64,000 bases of DNA from Fomitopsis serialis (taxonomy: Eukaryota > Basidiomycota > Agaricomycetes > Polyporales > Fomitopsidaceae), in NCBI RefSeq assembly GCF_022376445.1, contig NW_025954963.1:124001-188000 (forward strand), given 5' to 3'. Each line of letters opens with the position of its first letter. Positions within the stretch are counted from its first letter, which is position 1. The notes under the pieces were generated by a model. That model saw only the letters and a list, made by a program, of their open reading frames with translations. It had not been told where the DNA came from and made no database searches. This document shows positions 1-10,465 of the stretch, piece by piece. The position numbers and the translations under genes are program-made.

Positions 1-755
1 CTGCCGCCGGCAGACTTGGGTTTTGTCATCCTCGTCTTCGTCTTCAGTTCCCCTCCCTTGCTAGCTATGTTCTCTTTGACTGAACTGCGCCCTCCACCTA
101 GATAAATTTGTAGCTTAGTGATAACTGATGTATGTCTGCGAGAGAACATACCCAACATGTGTGCAATATCCTCCTCGGCAGACTCCAAGGCGGTCCCGGG
201 CTTGGCAAATTCGCCGTATGCTGGCGTCGGTTTGGCTTTGTACAACCGCATCGAGCGAGTCAGCAGTGTCTACGAGGGGTAACGAGTCAACCACTCACGC
301 CGAGAGGCCTTAAGCTGCTCAGCAGCGACATCCTCCATCTCCTCATCCTCCGGGTTGTCTTCAGTAGTCTGATCCTGCACGTCCATGTCCAACTCATCGT
401 CTGTACTGGCTTGCTTCTTTTTTTGGGTTTTGGTTGCTCTTCATCCGTCGAGTATCCATCTTCCACCATCCACGCAGAAGCGTTCTTGCGTGTCCCTACC
501 ATACAGCATCAGCCATCCTAAACGAACATCGCGGCACAACTGGCACTCACGCGCTGTTCGTCTCTCCGACTCCGACTCCATCTCCATCTCCATCTCCTGC
601 GCCTTCTTCTTGGCGGACCCTTCGTTCACCTTGCCCTTCGCAAGCTTGGTGCTTTTCTTCGAGCCGCCTGCGCCTGCAGAGGTCTTGGTCGACCTGGCTG
701 ACCGTGCGCCGGAGCCTTGTTCGGTTGCGAGCGACAGAGTGACGCGCTTGGCCAT
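1..755 (-). CDS. Acidic, probably nuclear protein, 5' part only, with a one-base frame break
   Basis: I do not recognise the family. The start is the ATG at 755-753; the gene runs off the left edge, so its C-terminus is missing. The first exon is rich in Lys, Ser and Gly and ends in alternating Met-Glu and Ser-Glu. A phase-1 intron of about 55 nt (GTGAGT...TAG) leads to an exon with STDEEQPKPKK, then an acidic stretch (DDELDMDVQDQTTEDNPEDE). A second intron (about 66 nt, phase 1) joins SR to PKPTPAYGEFAKPG, and a third (phase 1) follows AEEDIAHMLG. The two halves of the second exon are in different frames. The switch falls on a run of seven T (plus strand) at 418-424, and eight would restore one frame. 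Composition suggests a nuclear or chromatin-associated protein, which is inference only. The gene is real with fair confidence; its function is unknown. Confidence 0.55.
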
Positions 756-1064
756 GACTGAATTCGAAAGGTGAAGACAGTGAGAGTATAGATTGTGGTA
801 AGAAAGAAAAGACGCACCTCTGATGCGCGCCGCAGGCGCCTACAGAGGAGAGTAGCGCCAGCGGCGGCGTCGGTATTACTTAGTGACCAGTGACACTGGT
901 CATTTACCACGGGCGGCGGGGGGCGGCGCGGGCCTGTGACTCGTGATGACGTCTACAGTACTTACCTAGTGCTCATGGGCCTTATGTGGTAGCTATGTAG
1001 GCCGGTTCATGCTCAATGATTCATTGCCGCGATGCGCCCACCCTCTTCTTCGTCATCCTCTGCA
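756..1064. other. Intergenic, promoter side of the left-edge gene
   Basis: About 300 bases between the left-edge gene and the remnant at 1065-1573. They include a GC-rich patch near 910-945. I see no convincing ORF, RNA or repeat. Confidence 0.5.
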
Positions 1065-1573
1065 CTACCTCTGCACCGAACTCTTCAAAATCCTCAATAT
1101 GTCCTCCGCATATCCCAGTCCCTCCTCGCCAGCATACTCATTCAGTAGCACGACGCTCATCAGCGAGAGTACATCACCATTCCCGAGTGAATGAAGTCCA
1201 TTCGCCGCCGCCGCTTGTTCCATCGCGAGGCTAGACATACTGGCAGGATCCGAAAACATCGCCGGGTCGAAGGCACCGTCTTCGGGTACATGCTCGTGTA
1301 TTGCGTGCCAATTTGGATGTTCTTCGCTCCACCACCACCCGCGTTGGGCTCGATCCCGCGCGTGAGATGGTTGACCGTCGCCACGAGGTTCGCTTCTGTT
1401 GCCATTCCGAAATTTGGCGTGCGACGGGCGAGGCAGAGCGCGAGGCCGTAGTGGAGAGGTAGTCAGACTGGAGTTCGGGGGACGACGCACATATCATTTC
1501 GAATACAATAACGAATGCGGCATCCAGCGATTTGTGCATGCTGTTCGTGACAGCCAGTAGTGATGTTCGCAGT
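1065..1573 (-). pseudogene. C-terminal gene remnant with two frame breaks
   Basis: Coding-like sequence is spread over three frames on the minus strand. An apparent splice acceptor (CCCCAG) precedes a segment reading LLAVTNSMHKSLDAAFVIVF and continuing to SSPELQSDYLST. The frame then changes near 1447-1456 to GLALCLARRTPNFGMATEAN and on to KNIQIGTQYTSMYP. It changes again near 1284-1286 to EDGAFDPAMFSDPASMSSLA, ending VVLLNEYAGEEGLGYAEDIL and a stop at 1065. Each change needs one extra base. The second could instead be a 47-nt intron (GTACCC...CCAG). Upstream of the acceptor lies the repeat tract at 1.6-2.6 kb, where I find no matching exons, so the 5' part is missing or replaced. The style resembles the C-terminus of a fungal-specific transcription factor, but that is only an impression. 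Confidence 0.4.
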
Positions 1574-2892
1574 CTGGGGGATCATGGTGTCCCTATAACC
1601 CATTAATCAACAGCAGAACTTGGAAGCTACTCAAACGTGCAGCGCACCTATGCCCATGGCCTCCGAGTGGCTACTACTCTCCGACTCCGACTCGTGCACG
1701 TTGTGCTTGCATCCTCGGTGTTGCTGCGCGTCGTGCCTGACATTCACTCGTCTTTGCTCGTCCTCGCTCATCGCATCCCCTCGTCGTCACCTGTCTCTGC
1801 TAGCCATTCGCACGTCCCTGCCCACTCGCTTCCGTCCGCGCCCGCCGTCTGTCTGCTGGCCCTCCCTGCTCGTAGCTACGCCCGCGCCGATGGTCCGCTC
1901 ATCGGCTGCGTTTGACGCGGGGGCTTTGCCCTGCATGCTCGTCGAGCATTCGTCTTCGCCCTCACTGTGCATGTGGTGTCCCGCTTTTGCCCGCTCGCAC
2001 GCCTGCGTACGCGTTCGTCGGCCGTGCCTACGTGCAGTGGGTGTTCGCCCGCCGCGCTCGCGGTTGACGTGTGCGCTGTCGCCTGCTCGCCCGCCCTCCC
2101 ACACATTCACTTGTCTCCTTGCCCATCGGATTGCCCGTCCACGCCGGCTCGCCCGCCTACCCACTCGCTCCGCGCGCGTTCGTCGGCGGTGCCTGCGTGC
2201 TGAGCATTCGCCCGGCGCGCTCGCGGTCGGCGTGCGCGTCGCGCTTCATGCCGCCACGGCGACTCTGCCTTGTGCTTGCTCATTCCCCCTTCCCTCCGGC
2301 TCCTTCGCTCATGCACCCGCTGTCCGTTCGTCGACCTTGTTTACGTGCTGGGCATTTGCTCGGCGCCCTCACGGTCGGCGTGTGCCCCTCGCTAGCTCGC
2401 TCGTCCGCCCGCCGCCCGTTCGTCAGCCATGCCTGCATGCTCACGATCGTCGTGCGTCATGCCGCACGGCGTCGCGTCCTGTGCCTGCAGTTAGCCCGCT
2501 CGCTCGCGTATGTCTGCACTCACGGTGGTCATCTCCATCACTGCGCTCGGTGCACCCCTATCACTTGTTGTTTTCTGCGCCTTACCGCTGCCCTACTGGT
2601 CCGCGCCCTCCTAGTTCAGAGCGAGAAGTCGACATAAGTGCCGCGCGTGAGTCTGAGTACTGAGGAAGGATGCCAGGCAAGTATATTCAGTTGCACGAGC
2701 TCGGAGCGCTTGAGGCTCGGGCAGCGCTCGGGCGTTTGTCTCGTCTTCTTGTTTCTGAGTCTAATATTGTTTGTCTTAGCGTTTGTCTCCCGGTCCCACG
2801 TTCACACCTTTCGTAGAGTAGATGTCCGTGTACATATGTAGTCCTCCTAATAATGAAATGGAGTCGGTACTTTTGTTGGTGGCTTGCTGAGA
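1574..2892. repeat. GC-rich tract with four diverged repeat copies
   Basis: No gene is assigned here. The middle (about 1900-2550) is strongly biased to C, G and T on the plus strand. It contains a motif starting CGTTCGTCG at 2012, 2177, 2325 and 2417. In each copy a block of about 65 bases follows with the same order of landmarks (GTGCCTACGTGC, then TTCGCCCG, then GCGCTCGCGGTCGGCGTG), increasingly diverged. Spacings are 165, 148 and 92 bases. A 347-codon plus-strand frame (1620-2663) and several minus-strand frames are open through it, which such composition produces easily. The remainder, 2664-2892, is the 3' flank of NTA1. Confidence 0.55.
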
Positions 2893-4080
2893 TCAGCGAC
2901 CGGGGACAGTCCAGATAGCAACACCCTCCTCTCGCCGACCCATAGCAGCTAGCAGTCGTGGCTTTCCCGAGTGTCGCCTCATGCTGTAGAGTGACGAAGA
3001 GCCTGCAAATGTTATGCCTAGGTAAAACGCGTGAGCTTCCCGCATACACCATGCCCGATACAAAAACGCGCACCATTTTCTTCGCCAAAGCGATTACACA
3101 CGACCACGATGGTCTCTTCTCCCGGCTCCGTGTGCATGTCCCGGCTATGGCTGCCGTGCCCGTCGAGCAAGGCCTTGTCCCACAGCGGCCGCAGCCGTGC
3201 GGCCCAGTAGTTCATGGTGCCCCAGTCTTCATCGCTGTCTTCCTCGTCGCCCGAGTCCAGCCACGCGTTCAAGAGGACAAGGAGGTTGGACTTCGTGGCG
3301 ATGCAGTGGGCGGCGAGCTCGTAAGGGCCCGAGTCGAGATTCCACTCGGCGGACGGGACGGGGTTGAGATCCATGCAGATCGCGAGGGTGACGGTGCCCA
3401 GCGGGGGCGGGAGGGTGAACGTGACGAACCCGGGCCCTGCGGGGCGCATCGTACGCGGTCGACGGGAGAACGGACGGCGTGCGCACCTGGGACCGCCCAT
3501 GTCATGTCCGTCATGTACAGGTTCGTCTTGCGGTAGGTCCCCACTAGTTGGCCGTCCGGTCCGTAGAGCACGGCGCCGTTAGCTCCCACTGGTTGTACCT
3601 CCTTGCCGTCGTGCTCTCGTGGGGAGAGTGCCTTCGCTTCATCGGGAGGAAGGCGTTCGGGGTACCCAGCCGTTACATGGCAATGCAGCCGTTTCGCGAG
3701 CTCGGCGCAGAAGCGGGACGTCGATCCTGTCCCGGGTTCCTCCAGGTGCGGGGTGATCGACTGGGCATCGGGGAAGACGTACCCTGCCTCACTGGTCAGC
3801 ATCGGCGTGGAGGTGATATGGAGACTGCACGACGCACCCGTGAAGATCATCTCGGGCAAGCATACCAGGTCAACGGAGCGCGGTGTCAGCCTAAGCCACG
3901 CCATTCACCTTACGAACGCGAGTGTGGATGCGGCGAGTACGCACTGCGCACATAGTGTCCCAGCCGTCTCGAGGTTCTCCTGCACTCGCCCGATCTGTGC
4001 ACATCTTCAGACGATCCTGCAGCGCAAGGCCGGACGGAACATCGCACCTTGGGTGCGAACTGCACGACGGCGACGCGCAT
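2893..4080 (-). CDS. NTA1: Protein N-terminal amidase (Nta1), nitrilase superfamily
   Basis: Deamidates N-terminal Asn and Gln to Asp and Glu, feeding proteins into the Arg/N-degron pathway. The start at 4080 gives MRVAVVQFAPK, the usual opening of the carbon-nitrogen hydrolase fold. All three catalytic residues are visible in context: Glu in CLPEMIFTG, Lys in YRKTNLYM and Cys in LAICMDLNP. Later blocks (SNLLVLLNAWLDSG, LWDKALLDGHGSHSRD, IVVVCNRFGEENGARF) are characteristic of Nta1 rather than general nitrilases. The reading needs several 52-56-nt GT-AG introns, one after FAPK and one splitting Gln in LCAQL. A last intron (GTATCGG...GCAG) joins ARF to a short final exon ending EGVAIWTVPGR and TGA at 2893-2895. 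The protein is about 300 residues. It shares a 359-base upstream region with ERG26, which is transcribed the other way. No defect seen. Confidence 0.9.
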
Positions 4081-4439
4081 GGCAGAGCGGAGGCAGGTCG
4101 AGTGGGACCTGCGGATGGAGAGGGAGAACAGAGAGGCCGTGGCTGGGATTACCCTCGTCCGCTGCCCACATGGAGGGCGGGGCAGTCAGGGCAGCATGGT
4201 CGACGCCCTGGGCGGGCTGAACGGACACTCTCAGCGCGATAGGCTCCGAGCGTGCGGGGTTAGGCGCCCCAGCCAGTGCACCTCGACCCAGACCAGCCGA
4301 TCCCACCGGGCGCCCGCGCGAGTGGGCCGACTTCACCGTCCCATACTATTGGCGCACGCAACTATGGCCGCCCTACCAGCTTCTCCCCTGTCCTCCTCCC
4401 GCCTCCAGCTCCTCCCGCTCATCCACACAGCTCACTGCA
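4081..4439. promoter_or_regulatory. Shared upstream region between NTA1 and ERG26
   Basis: The two start codons face away from each other across 359 bases, so both promoters must lie here. The part next to ERG26 (about 4360-4430) is pyrimidine-rich, as is common upstream of fungal start codons. I cannot name a transcription-factor site. Confidence 0.55.
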
Positions 4440-5902
4440 ATGGCCGCATCTTCGCGGGACGCCTACTTGGTCATCGGTGGCAGCGGCTTCCTCGGGCGGC
4501 ACATCGTCGACGCGCTTCTGGCGCGCAAGGACACCGTCTCGGTCTTTGACATTGTCCAGAGACACCACGATGTCCCCTTTTACTCTGGAGACATCAGCGA
4601 GGAGGGCCAGGTCTCCGAGGCACTCCGCAAGGTTTGTCCTCAGCCATGCATCAATTTTATGTGCTGAAACTGGCTGTAGAGCGGGGCGACCTGCATAATC
4701 CATACTGCGTCCCCTCCACATGGCATGGACGACCCGGCACTGTACTGGAAGGTCAATGTCGACGGCACCAAGGCGGTCATTGCAGCAGCAGTCGCGAACG
4801 GCGTGTCAAAGCTCGTGTACACGAGCTCGGCAGGCGTAGTCTTCAATGGTCACAGTCTCATCAACATTGACGAGCGGCTGCCGCCCCCACCGAAGGCCAT
4901 GGATGCCTACAACGAGTCCAAGGCGAAAGCTGAGGAGATGGTGCTCGAGGCCAATGGCAAGGGCGGGCTATACACAGTCGCGCTGCGTCCCGCAGGGTTG
5001 TTCGGGTGAGTCTCACACTGCACAGTAGACCGGGGCCGCACTGAAGGCCGCATTATAGCCCCGGCGATCGCCAGCTCATGGCTGGTCTGTACGAGGTCTA
5101 CCAGAACAACCAGACGCACTTCCAGATCGGCGACAACACCAACCTCTTCGACTGGACGTACATCGAGAACGCCGCCTACGCCCACCTCCTCGCCGCGGAC
5201 CGCCTGCGCCCGCTGTCCTCCGAGGAGGTCGCCGAGCTCAAGGAGCAGCTGCACTTCGCGCTGCCCTACATCAGCTGCACCACCGGCGCGCGCAAGATGC
5301 CCACGTCCGCATGCCGCCCGCTCGGGCCCTACGTGACGCCGCCGCCCGACGCCGAGCAGATCACCGCGCGCTGGGCCGACCCGGCCTACAAGGGCAACGC
5401 GGCGCAGCCGGCCGTGCGCGGGCGGTTCGACCCGCTCTCGCCCACGGCGCTCGAGCGCGACGCGGACGCGCCGCTGCAGGTCGCGGGCCAGGTGTTCTTC
5501 ATCACGAACGGCGAGCCGATGTACTTCTGGGACGTGCCCCGCATCGCGTGGCGCTTCTTCGATGAGCACTTCGGCACGGACAAGACCCGCCGCGGCCTCA
5601 TCCGCCTCCCGCGCGAGGTCGGCATGGTCCTCGCGGGCGGCGCGGAGTGGTGGGCGTGGCTCGTCGGCAAGAAGCCGGGCTTCACGCGCTTCAGGGTCAC
5701 CTTCAGCTGCGTGTGGAGGTGCCACAACATCGAAAAGGCACGTCGGGTGCTGGGCTACGAGCCGCAAGTGGGTATGGAGGAAGGTCTGAAGAAGACGCTC
5801 GAGGTGCGTACTTGAACTTGCCAGTGATAAACGCTACAGCTGACAACGTCGTTGTCTCTTCAGTGGTGGGTGGCAGACAGACAGAAGGGCCAGAAGGCGT
5901 GA
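4440..5902 (+). CDS. ERG26: Sterol-4-alpha-carboxylate 3-dehydrogenase, decarboxylating (Erg26)
   Basis: NAD(P)-dependent step of ergosterol synthesis that oxidises C3 and decarboxylates C4 of 4-carboxysterols, working with Erg25 and Erg27 at the endoplasmic reticulum. The short-chain dehydrogenase Rossmann motif is near the N-terminus (VIGGSGFLGRHIVDAL, about residues 10-25). The catalytic Tyr-x-x-x-Lys lies in AYNESKAKAEEMV. Family blocks follow: YTVALRPAGLFGPGD, NLFDWTYIENAAYAHLLAA, ARPLGPYVTPPPDAE in mutated form (CRPLGPYVTPPPDAE) and QVAGQVFFITNGEPMYFWD. Three introns are needed: after LRK, within GLFGP, and after KKTLE, the last giving a final exon ending WWVADRQKGQKA and TGA at 5900-5902. 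Without that last splice the frame would stop at 5815. Length is about 430 residues. Divergent from NTA1, convergent with the DUF6534 gene. Confidence 0.93.
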
Positions 5903-6546
5903 CGATGTACACAGCTTCGGACTGTTTGTAACTTTCCTTGTGCTGCCGCTACCTCGATATACCTACCTGCCCCTGGGATTTCTTGGCTCATGCTGTAATA
6001 TACATGCCACTAATCTGCTGCCACATGGATCTCTGCTCAATAGATTCAGGACTATATGCACACAAATCTGCATCATCGTCAGTCTCCTAAGTACTCATCG
6101 GCTAGGCGGGGTAGAGGGCGACATGTTGATAGTCTATACAATGTCGAGTCTGCCCAAATAACACCAAATTCGAACTGGGGAAGGTGCGGAAGTGAAATAT
6201 CGTGGTAGACTTGTGGTGGGAGTCAACATTGTACGAGCCATCGACACCGGCTCCCGTACCTCGTCAAGTGGGTGAGGAGCAGACTGCACCACTACGCTGG
6301 GCGTTCGAAGATACGGCGATCGGCGCAAACGTTTGGATTGCCAGTGAGTACGAAAGAAGACAAAATAGTACGCATATCAATAGATCAACCAATATATAAA
6401 CAAGAGCTACTAGATGCCGACCAGATACGCGGGCAATAGATCGTGAGATAGGACGGGGGCACATCTGTCTCTTTCTCTGTTCTCTATGAACAGCGACCCG
6501 TACGCGACGGAGCCGCGCTGTTCTACCCTCGCCGCGGGTGCGACGC
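5903..6546. other. 3' flanks of convergent genes
   Basis: About 640 bases between the ends of ERG26 and the DUF6534 gene. They are lower in GC than the genes and have many stops in all frames. I see no coding, RNA or repeat feature. Confidence 0.6.
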
Positions 6547-8641
6547 TCAGAAGTCGTGGTGGGATTTGCTACGACCGGCATCAGAATCACCTCCGACGGG
6601 TAGCGGTGAAAGGACGTGAACGTACTGGATATCAATGTCAGAGACGTTGGGCTTGCGCCTGTCGCTGTCATCGTCATCGATCCCGACGGCCGACTGCATG
6701 GTGTCGAGACCAATGGTCATAGCAGCCGCCTACGCCCAACCGTCAGCTCCGTCTCCGCTCGTCAAGCATCCGCGCTCAGCTCGTACCTTGCTCTCGGTAT
6801 CCACGACGCCGAACTGCACGCTGCGCGAGGTGGCGTTGCCGGGCGTGCGGCTGTGGCTGCTCGTGCCCGGCTGGCTGCTCTTGAAGTCGCGCTGGTTGAC
6901 GGACTCCTCCTCGTCGATACCGCGGCCGTGGTGCACGTTGCGGAAGTTGAGCATCAGGAGCAGGCTGTTGATGTAGGCTGCAGATGACGGTGTCAGGTCG
7001 GGTTAGGTACCACAGACGGATGCACAGATGGGAGGAAAGACGCACTCTTGCTAGTCACGAAGTGGAAGAGAATCCAGACCTGCTGTTTCGGTATGGTGAC
7101 GAAGAGAATGAAGGAGGCCAGTTGAAGGAGCCTAGAGAAACTCGTCAGATGGATAATGAGTTGAGATGGAGTGGTTGGCACTGACGTGAAGCAAGTACCG
7201 CGGTTGATGAAGAACACAGCGATGTACTCATACCAACCCTCCACTGCCTTCATCCCTGGGAAGCGCGAGGGCTGCAGGTAGAGGAACAGCGAGCCGATGA
7301 TCAACAAGTCGGTAAGGGTGCTGAGGCCATACTGGATCCCGGTCAACACCTGCACAAATCGACATCACTATGAGTCGCCGACAATTATCCAGCATCCCGG
7401 TTCTAAAACTTGCCTTGATCGTGTGGTCGACGAAGTTGTAGAAGAGCGGTTGTTGCGCACTAGAAGCGGCGTGAGATGCGAGCACACAGAGACCATCAAG
7501 AACAGCGTACATCTTCGCTGCCGACACTGAGTTCGCGTGAGAGTGTAATGGTCAGTCTCTGCTGCACCAATGAAAATCCGCAAGCATACCAATACCGAGC
7601 ACTGCACAATTTACAGTCAGTCCAGTGAAGCACCATCTAGACAACAAACAGAGCGTACCCAAGTTGGCCACAGCGATCACAGCCTATTACTCGCTGTTCA
7701 GCACTTCCCATCTCCTTGGAGATAGATTACACATTGAATACTCACAATTGCCCCGGGAATCACAGGGTTCTTCCCGTTCACTGCAGGCAAAACAATTGGT
7801 GTGTAACCAAATGGCTAGACTTGACGTAATGAACTCACGAGTGAAGACCCTGTGCGCATAGAAGCTGGAAGGAGAAGTCGGTACGGGAACCCTTACCATA
7901 AGCAGATGCAGTACTTACACTTGCACCAAGAAGATGCCAACTGCCTAGGGACCACGGGCATCAGATGATGGATGCGAAGGTCGGATCAGTCAACGTACCG
8001 CAAGAGCGTTCTCCGACTGAGCACCGGTGAATCAGCGAAACGCCTATCGGAAGGAGCACGGTAGCATAGGCAACTTACGACAAACGTCCTGGAAGCGTTC
8101 AGTCAGCGATGCGCAACGGGGAGCGTAGTAGATGGGACTCACTTCGTCACATCCAGCTCATCGAACGGTGCCATGAAACTAGTGATGAGATAGTAGTACA
8201 GCGTATGCGAAACTGGAGTACCGTCAGGGATGCCTAGTGGACGGGTAGACGGACGAAAACCTACGCAGTGTAGTTGTAGCCGTATCCACAGCCCTGCAGA
8301 CACAAGATTGAGAGAGCGCCTCGTGGATAGGTTTACTCTAGTCCTCACCATAGTAGAGCGATCTAAAGGCAAAGTATGAGCGCTCATGCGTCCACCATAA
8401 CACTGAGATGCCTCACCGTCCACTTCGACAACGACGCGTCGGAAGGGAAACGCGAATAGTAAATGTACGTCTCTGCAATAGCCAGGATAAGTCTAAGCAC
8501 AAGGAACCCGTTCCCAAGGCACGCACGGAAGAAGGTCAACCCATAGAGAGTGACTGCGAAGATGAAGCCGATGAGGAGGACGCCAAACGTCGCGTTCAGC
8601 TCATGAACCGGCGCCGGTAGTGGGAGCCCTGGGATGCTCAT
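6547..8641 (-). CDS. Multi-pass membrane protein, DUF6534-type
   Basis: Basidiomycete-specific seven-helix-like family of unknown function. The start ATG at 8641-8639 is followed by a first membrane segment (ATFGVLLIGFIFAVTLYGLT). Many short introns follow, and the exons contribute TYIYYSRFPSDASLSKWT, a stretch around LWAVDTATTTL, then SHTLYYYLITSFMAPFDELD, which is the family hallmark region. Later membrane exons lead to a segment reading INSLLLMLNFRNVHHGRG. After it comes a hydrophilic cytoplasmic tail rich in Ser, Gln and Asp (SQPGTSSHSRTPG, GIDDDDSDRRKPNVSDIDIQ), ending SKSHHDF and TGA at 6547-6549. About 10 exons are implied; I did not fix every junction. The ligand or role is unknown. 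Divergent from the carrier gene to the right. Confidence 0.75.
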
Positions 8642-9228
8642 GGCTTGGGATGGCTGGATCTGTAGACGAAGGTGGAGATGGGGGTCGGAGGACAGGGACG
8701 CGACCTCGAAACCTGTGCTACTTGAATCTCATCCGCCAGGGGTAGGCGCGCGCCTCGGTCGCTCGTCCATTGGCTTAATTAGTGCACGTGACCCCCTTCC
8801 AGCCCTGGAAGCAGCGGAGATGGGGCGCCGGGAACATCTTCGAGCCCACACTCAGGACAGTTCATCAGTATCATGATGAACATCCTCCGGATAATAGCCC
8901 GGAGAGGCTGCAAAGAACAGAGAATGGAACTAAAGTTGACTGCCAGAGGGTCGATGAGAATTGCCGGCCGGCGCCATTGCGGCTCGCGGTGGCGAGCGTG
9001 AGCAGAGCTGAGCGCGAAGGCGCGCGGAACGACCCGATGACCAGAGTCTTGCGCCGGTCTGATGCTCTTTCTCCTTTGCGCTCGTCGTCGACGCCTTGAC
9101 ACCTCTCAGCCATTCCTTGCACCAGCATCGCATCCGTTCCTTAGACCCGCAAGCAAGGTTTTCGGGTACACCGTGAGCCTCGAGGCATGCCGTCAAGTGC
9201 AAATAGCATGATTGGTGAGAGTCATCAG
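8642..9228. promoter_or_regulatory. Region between the DUF6534 gene and the mitochondrial carrier
   Basis: About 590 bases between divergent genes. The first coding exon or exons of the carrier probably lie in the right half (about 9060-9228), because the carrier reading frame has no in-frame ATG after 9229. Otherwise I see nothing distinctive. Confidence 0.45.
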
Positions 9229-10465
9229 CATCTGTCGAAGGAAGCCCGGCCTCAACTTCGACATCCTCGAATACCGAAGCTGGCGCGGGAGGCGGTCTTG
9301 TGGCCAGCGTAGCGACCTGTCCCTTGGATGTCATCAAGACGAGACTTCAGGCCCAACGACATGCTCATGGGCAAGCCGGGTACGAGGGCGTGGTCGGTGA
9401 GGGGTCCTCTCGGCCTTGCAGCAGCCCATAATATTGGCTCAACGTGCGTGTCCCAACCCTCCGTTTCCAGCCACTTTCAAAACTGTCCTCAAGCACAACG
9501 GCATACGTGGTCTGTATCGAGGGCTGGGACCGACGATCCTCGGCTACCTTCCGACTTGGGCAATTTACTTTGCGGTGTATGATGGCATAAAAGAACACTT
9601 TGGGCGGACGCAGCTCGAAGATGGGTCAACCGTTCACCACATCTATCCTGCGGCTCAAGCTAAGGGATACCAGCCCTTTACGCGGGAGCATCCTTGGTCT
9701 CTCCATATCTTGTCTGCAATGGCGGCTGGGGCAACAAGCACGATTTGCACAAATCCCCTTTGGGTTATCAAAACCCGCTTTATGGTGCGTGAAGGCCGCT
9801 TCTGTGATGTCGCACTTTTAAGACGTCCTTTTTGTTCCCAGACGCAACCTTTCGAAGAGAAGAGGTATCGGCACACATTAGATGCTGCGTTGACGATATA
9901 CCGGACGGAAGGGTGGCGGGCATTCTTCCGTGGTCTGTTGCCAAGTCTGCTGGGGATCCTGCACGTCGGTGTACAGTTTCCCCTGTACGAACAACTCAAG
10001 TTTTGGGCCCGTGAGTTCGTCGTTCCCTCTCACCTGCGCTCTACTCACGCTATGTCAATCGTAGGACGCAATTCGTCGGAGGATTTGACCCCTCGACAGT
10101 TTCTTGCTTGCTCCGCCGTATCAAAGATGGTTGCTTCAGTCACGACATATCCGCATGAAGTAGTGCGCACACGACTGCAAACGCAGAGAAGGATAGTCAA
10201 CGGCGCTCTCAAGGGGAAGGACGTGCCAGAACAGCCTCGAGCTGGTGTAATTAAGACTGCGACAGATATCGTACGGCACGAGGGCTGGAGAGGACTGTAC
10301 AGGGGGCTATCCGTGAACCTCGTCCGGACGGTACCAAACAGTGCGGTGACGATGTTGACGTGAGTCTATCGCGCCGCCGGATCTGTCTCCTTCGTGGCGC
10401 TGACGTTCTCCGACAGGTATGAGATGGTGGTGCGATACCTGGAGGGACGATCGGGGTCCTCATAA
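9229..10465 (+). CDS. Mitochondrial carrier, probably NAD+/pyridine-nucleotide type (Ndt1/Yia6-like)
   Basis: Inner-membrane solute carrier family with three repeats, each with a P-x-[DE]-x-x-[KR]-type signature: CPLDVIKTRLQAQ, NPLWVIKTRFM and YPHEVVRTRLQTQ. The second lacks the acidic residue (Trp instead), as is known for nucleotide and cofactor carriers. GIRGLYRGLGPTILGYLPTW, AIYFAVYDGIKEHFG and LLGILHVGVQFPLYEQLKFW fit the fungal NAD+ carrier subgroup better than pyrimidine or folate carriers, but the substrate is inferred. Introns lie after YEGV, after TRFM, after FWA and before the last exon (YEMVVRYLEGRSGSS, TAA at 10463-10465). The 5' end is not solved. The frame is open from an acceptor at 9228 with no ATG, and the nearby MPSSANSM start at 9187 does not join in phase through a normal-length intron. 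Confidence 0.82.

Noticed and set aside
1620..2663. 347-codon plus-strand open frame, rich in Cys, Arg, Ser, Pro
   Set aside because: The composition is that of a C/G/T-biased repeat tract; frames on the other strand are equally open and no domain is seen.
4907..5767. 286-codon minus-strand frame
   Set aside because: Antisense shadow of ERG26, whose plus-strand protein is strongly conserved.
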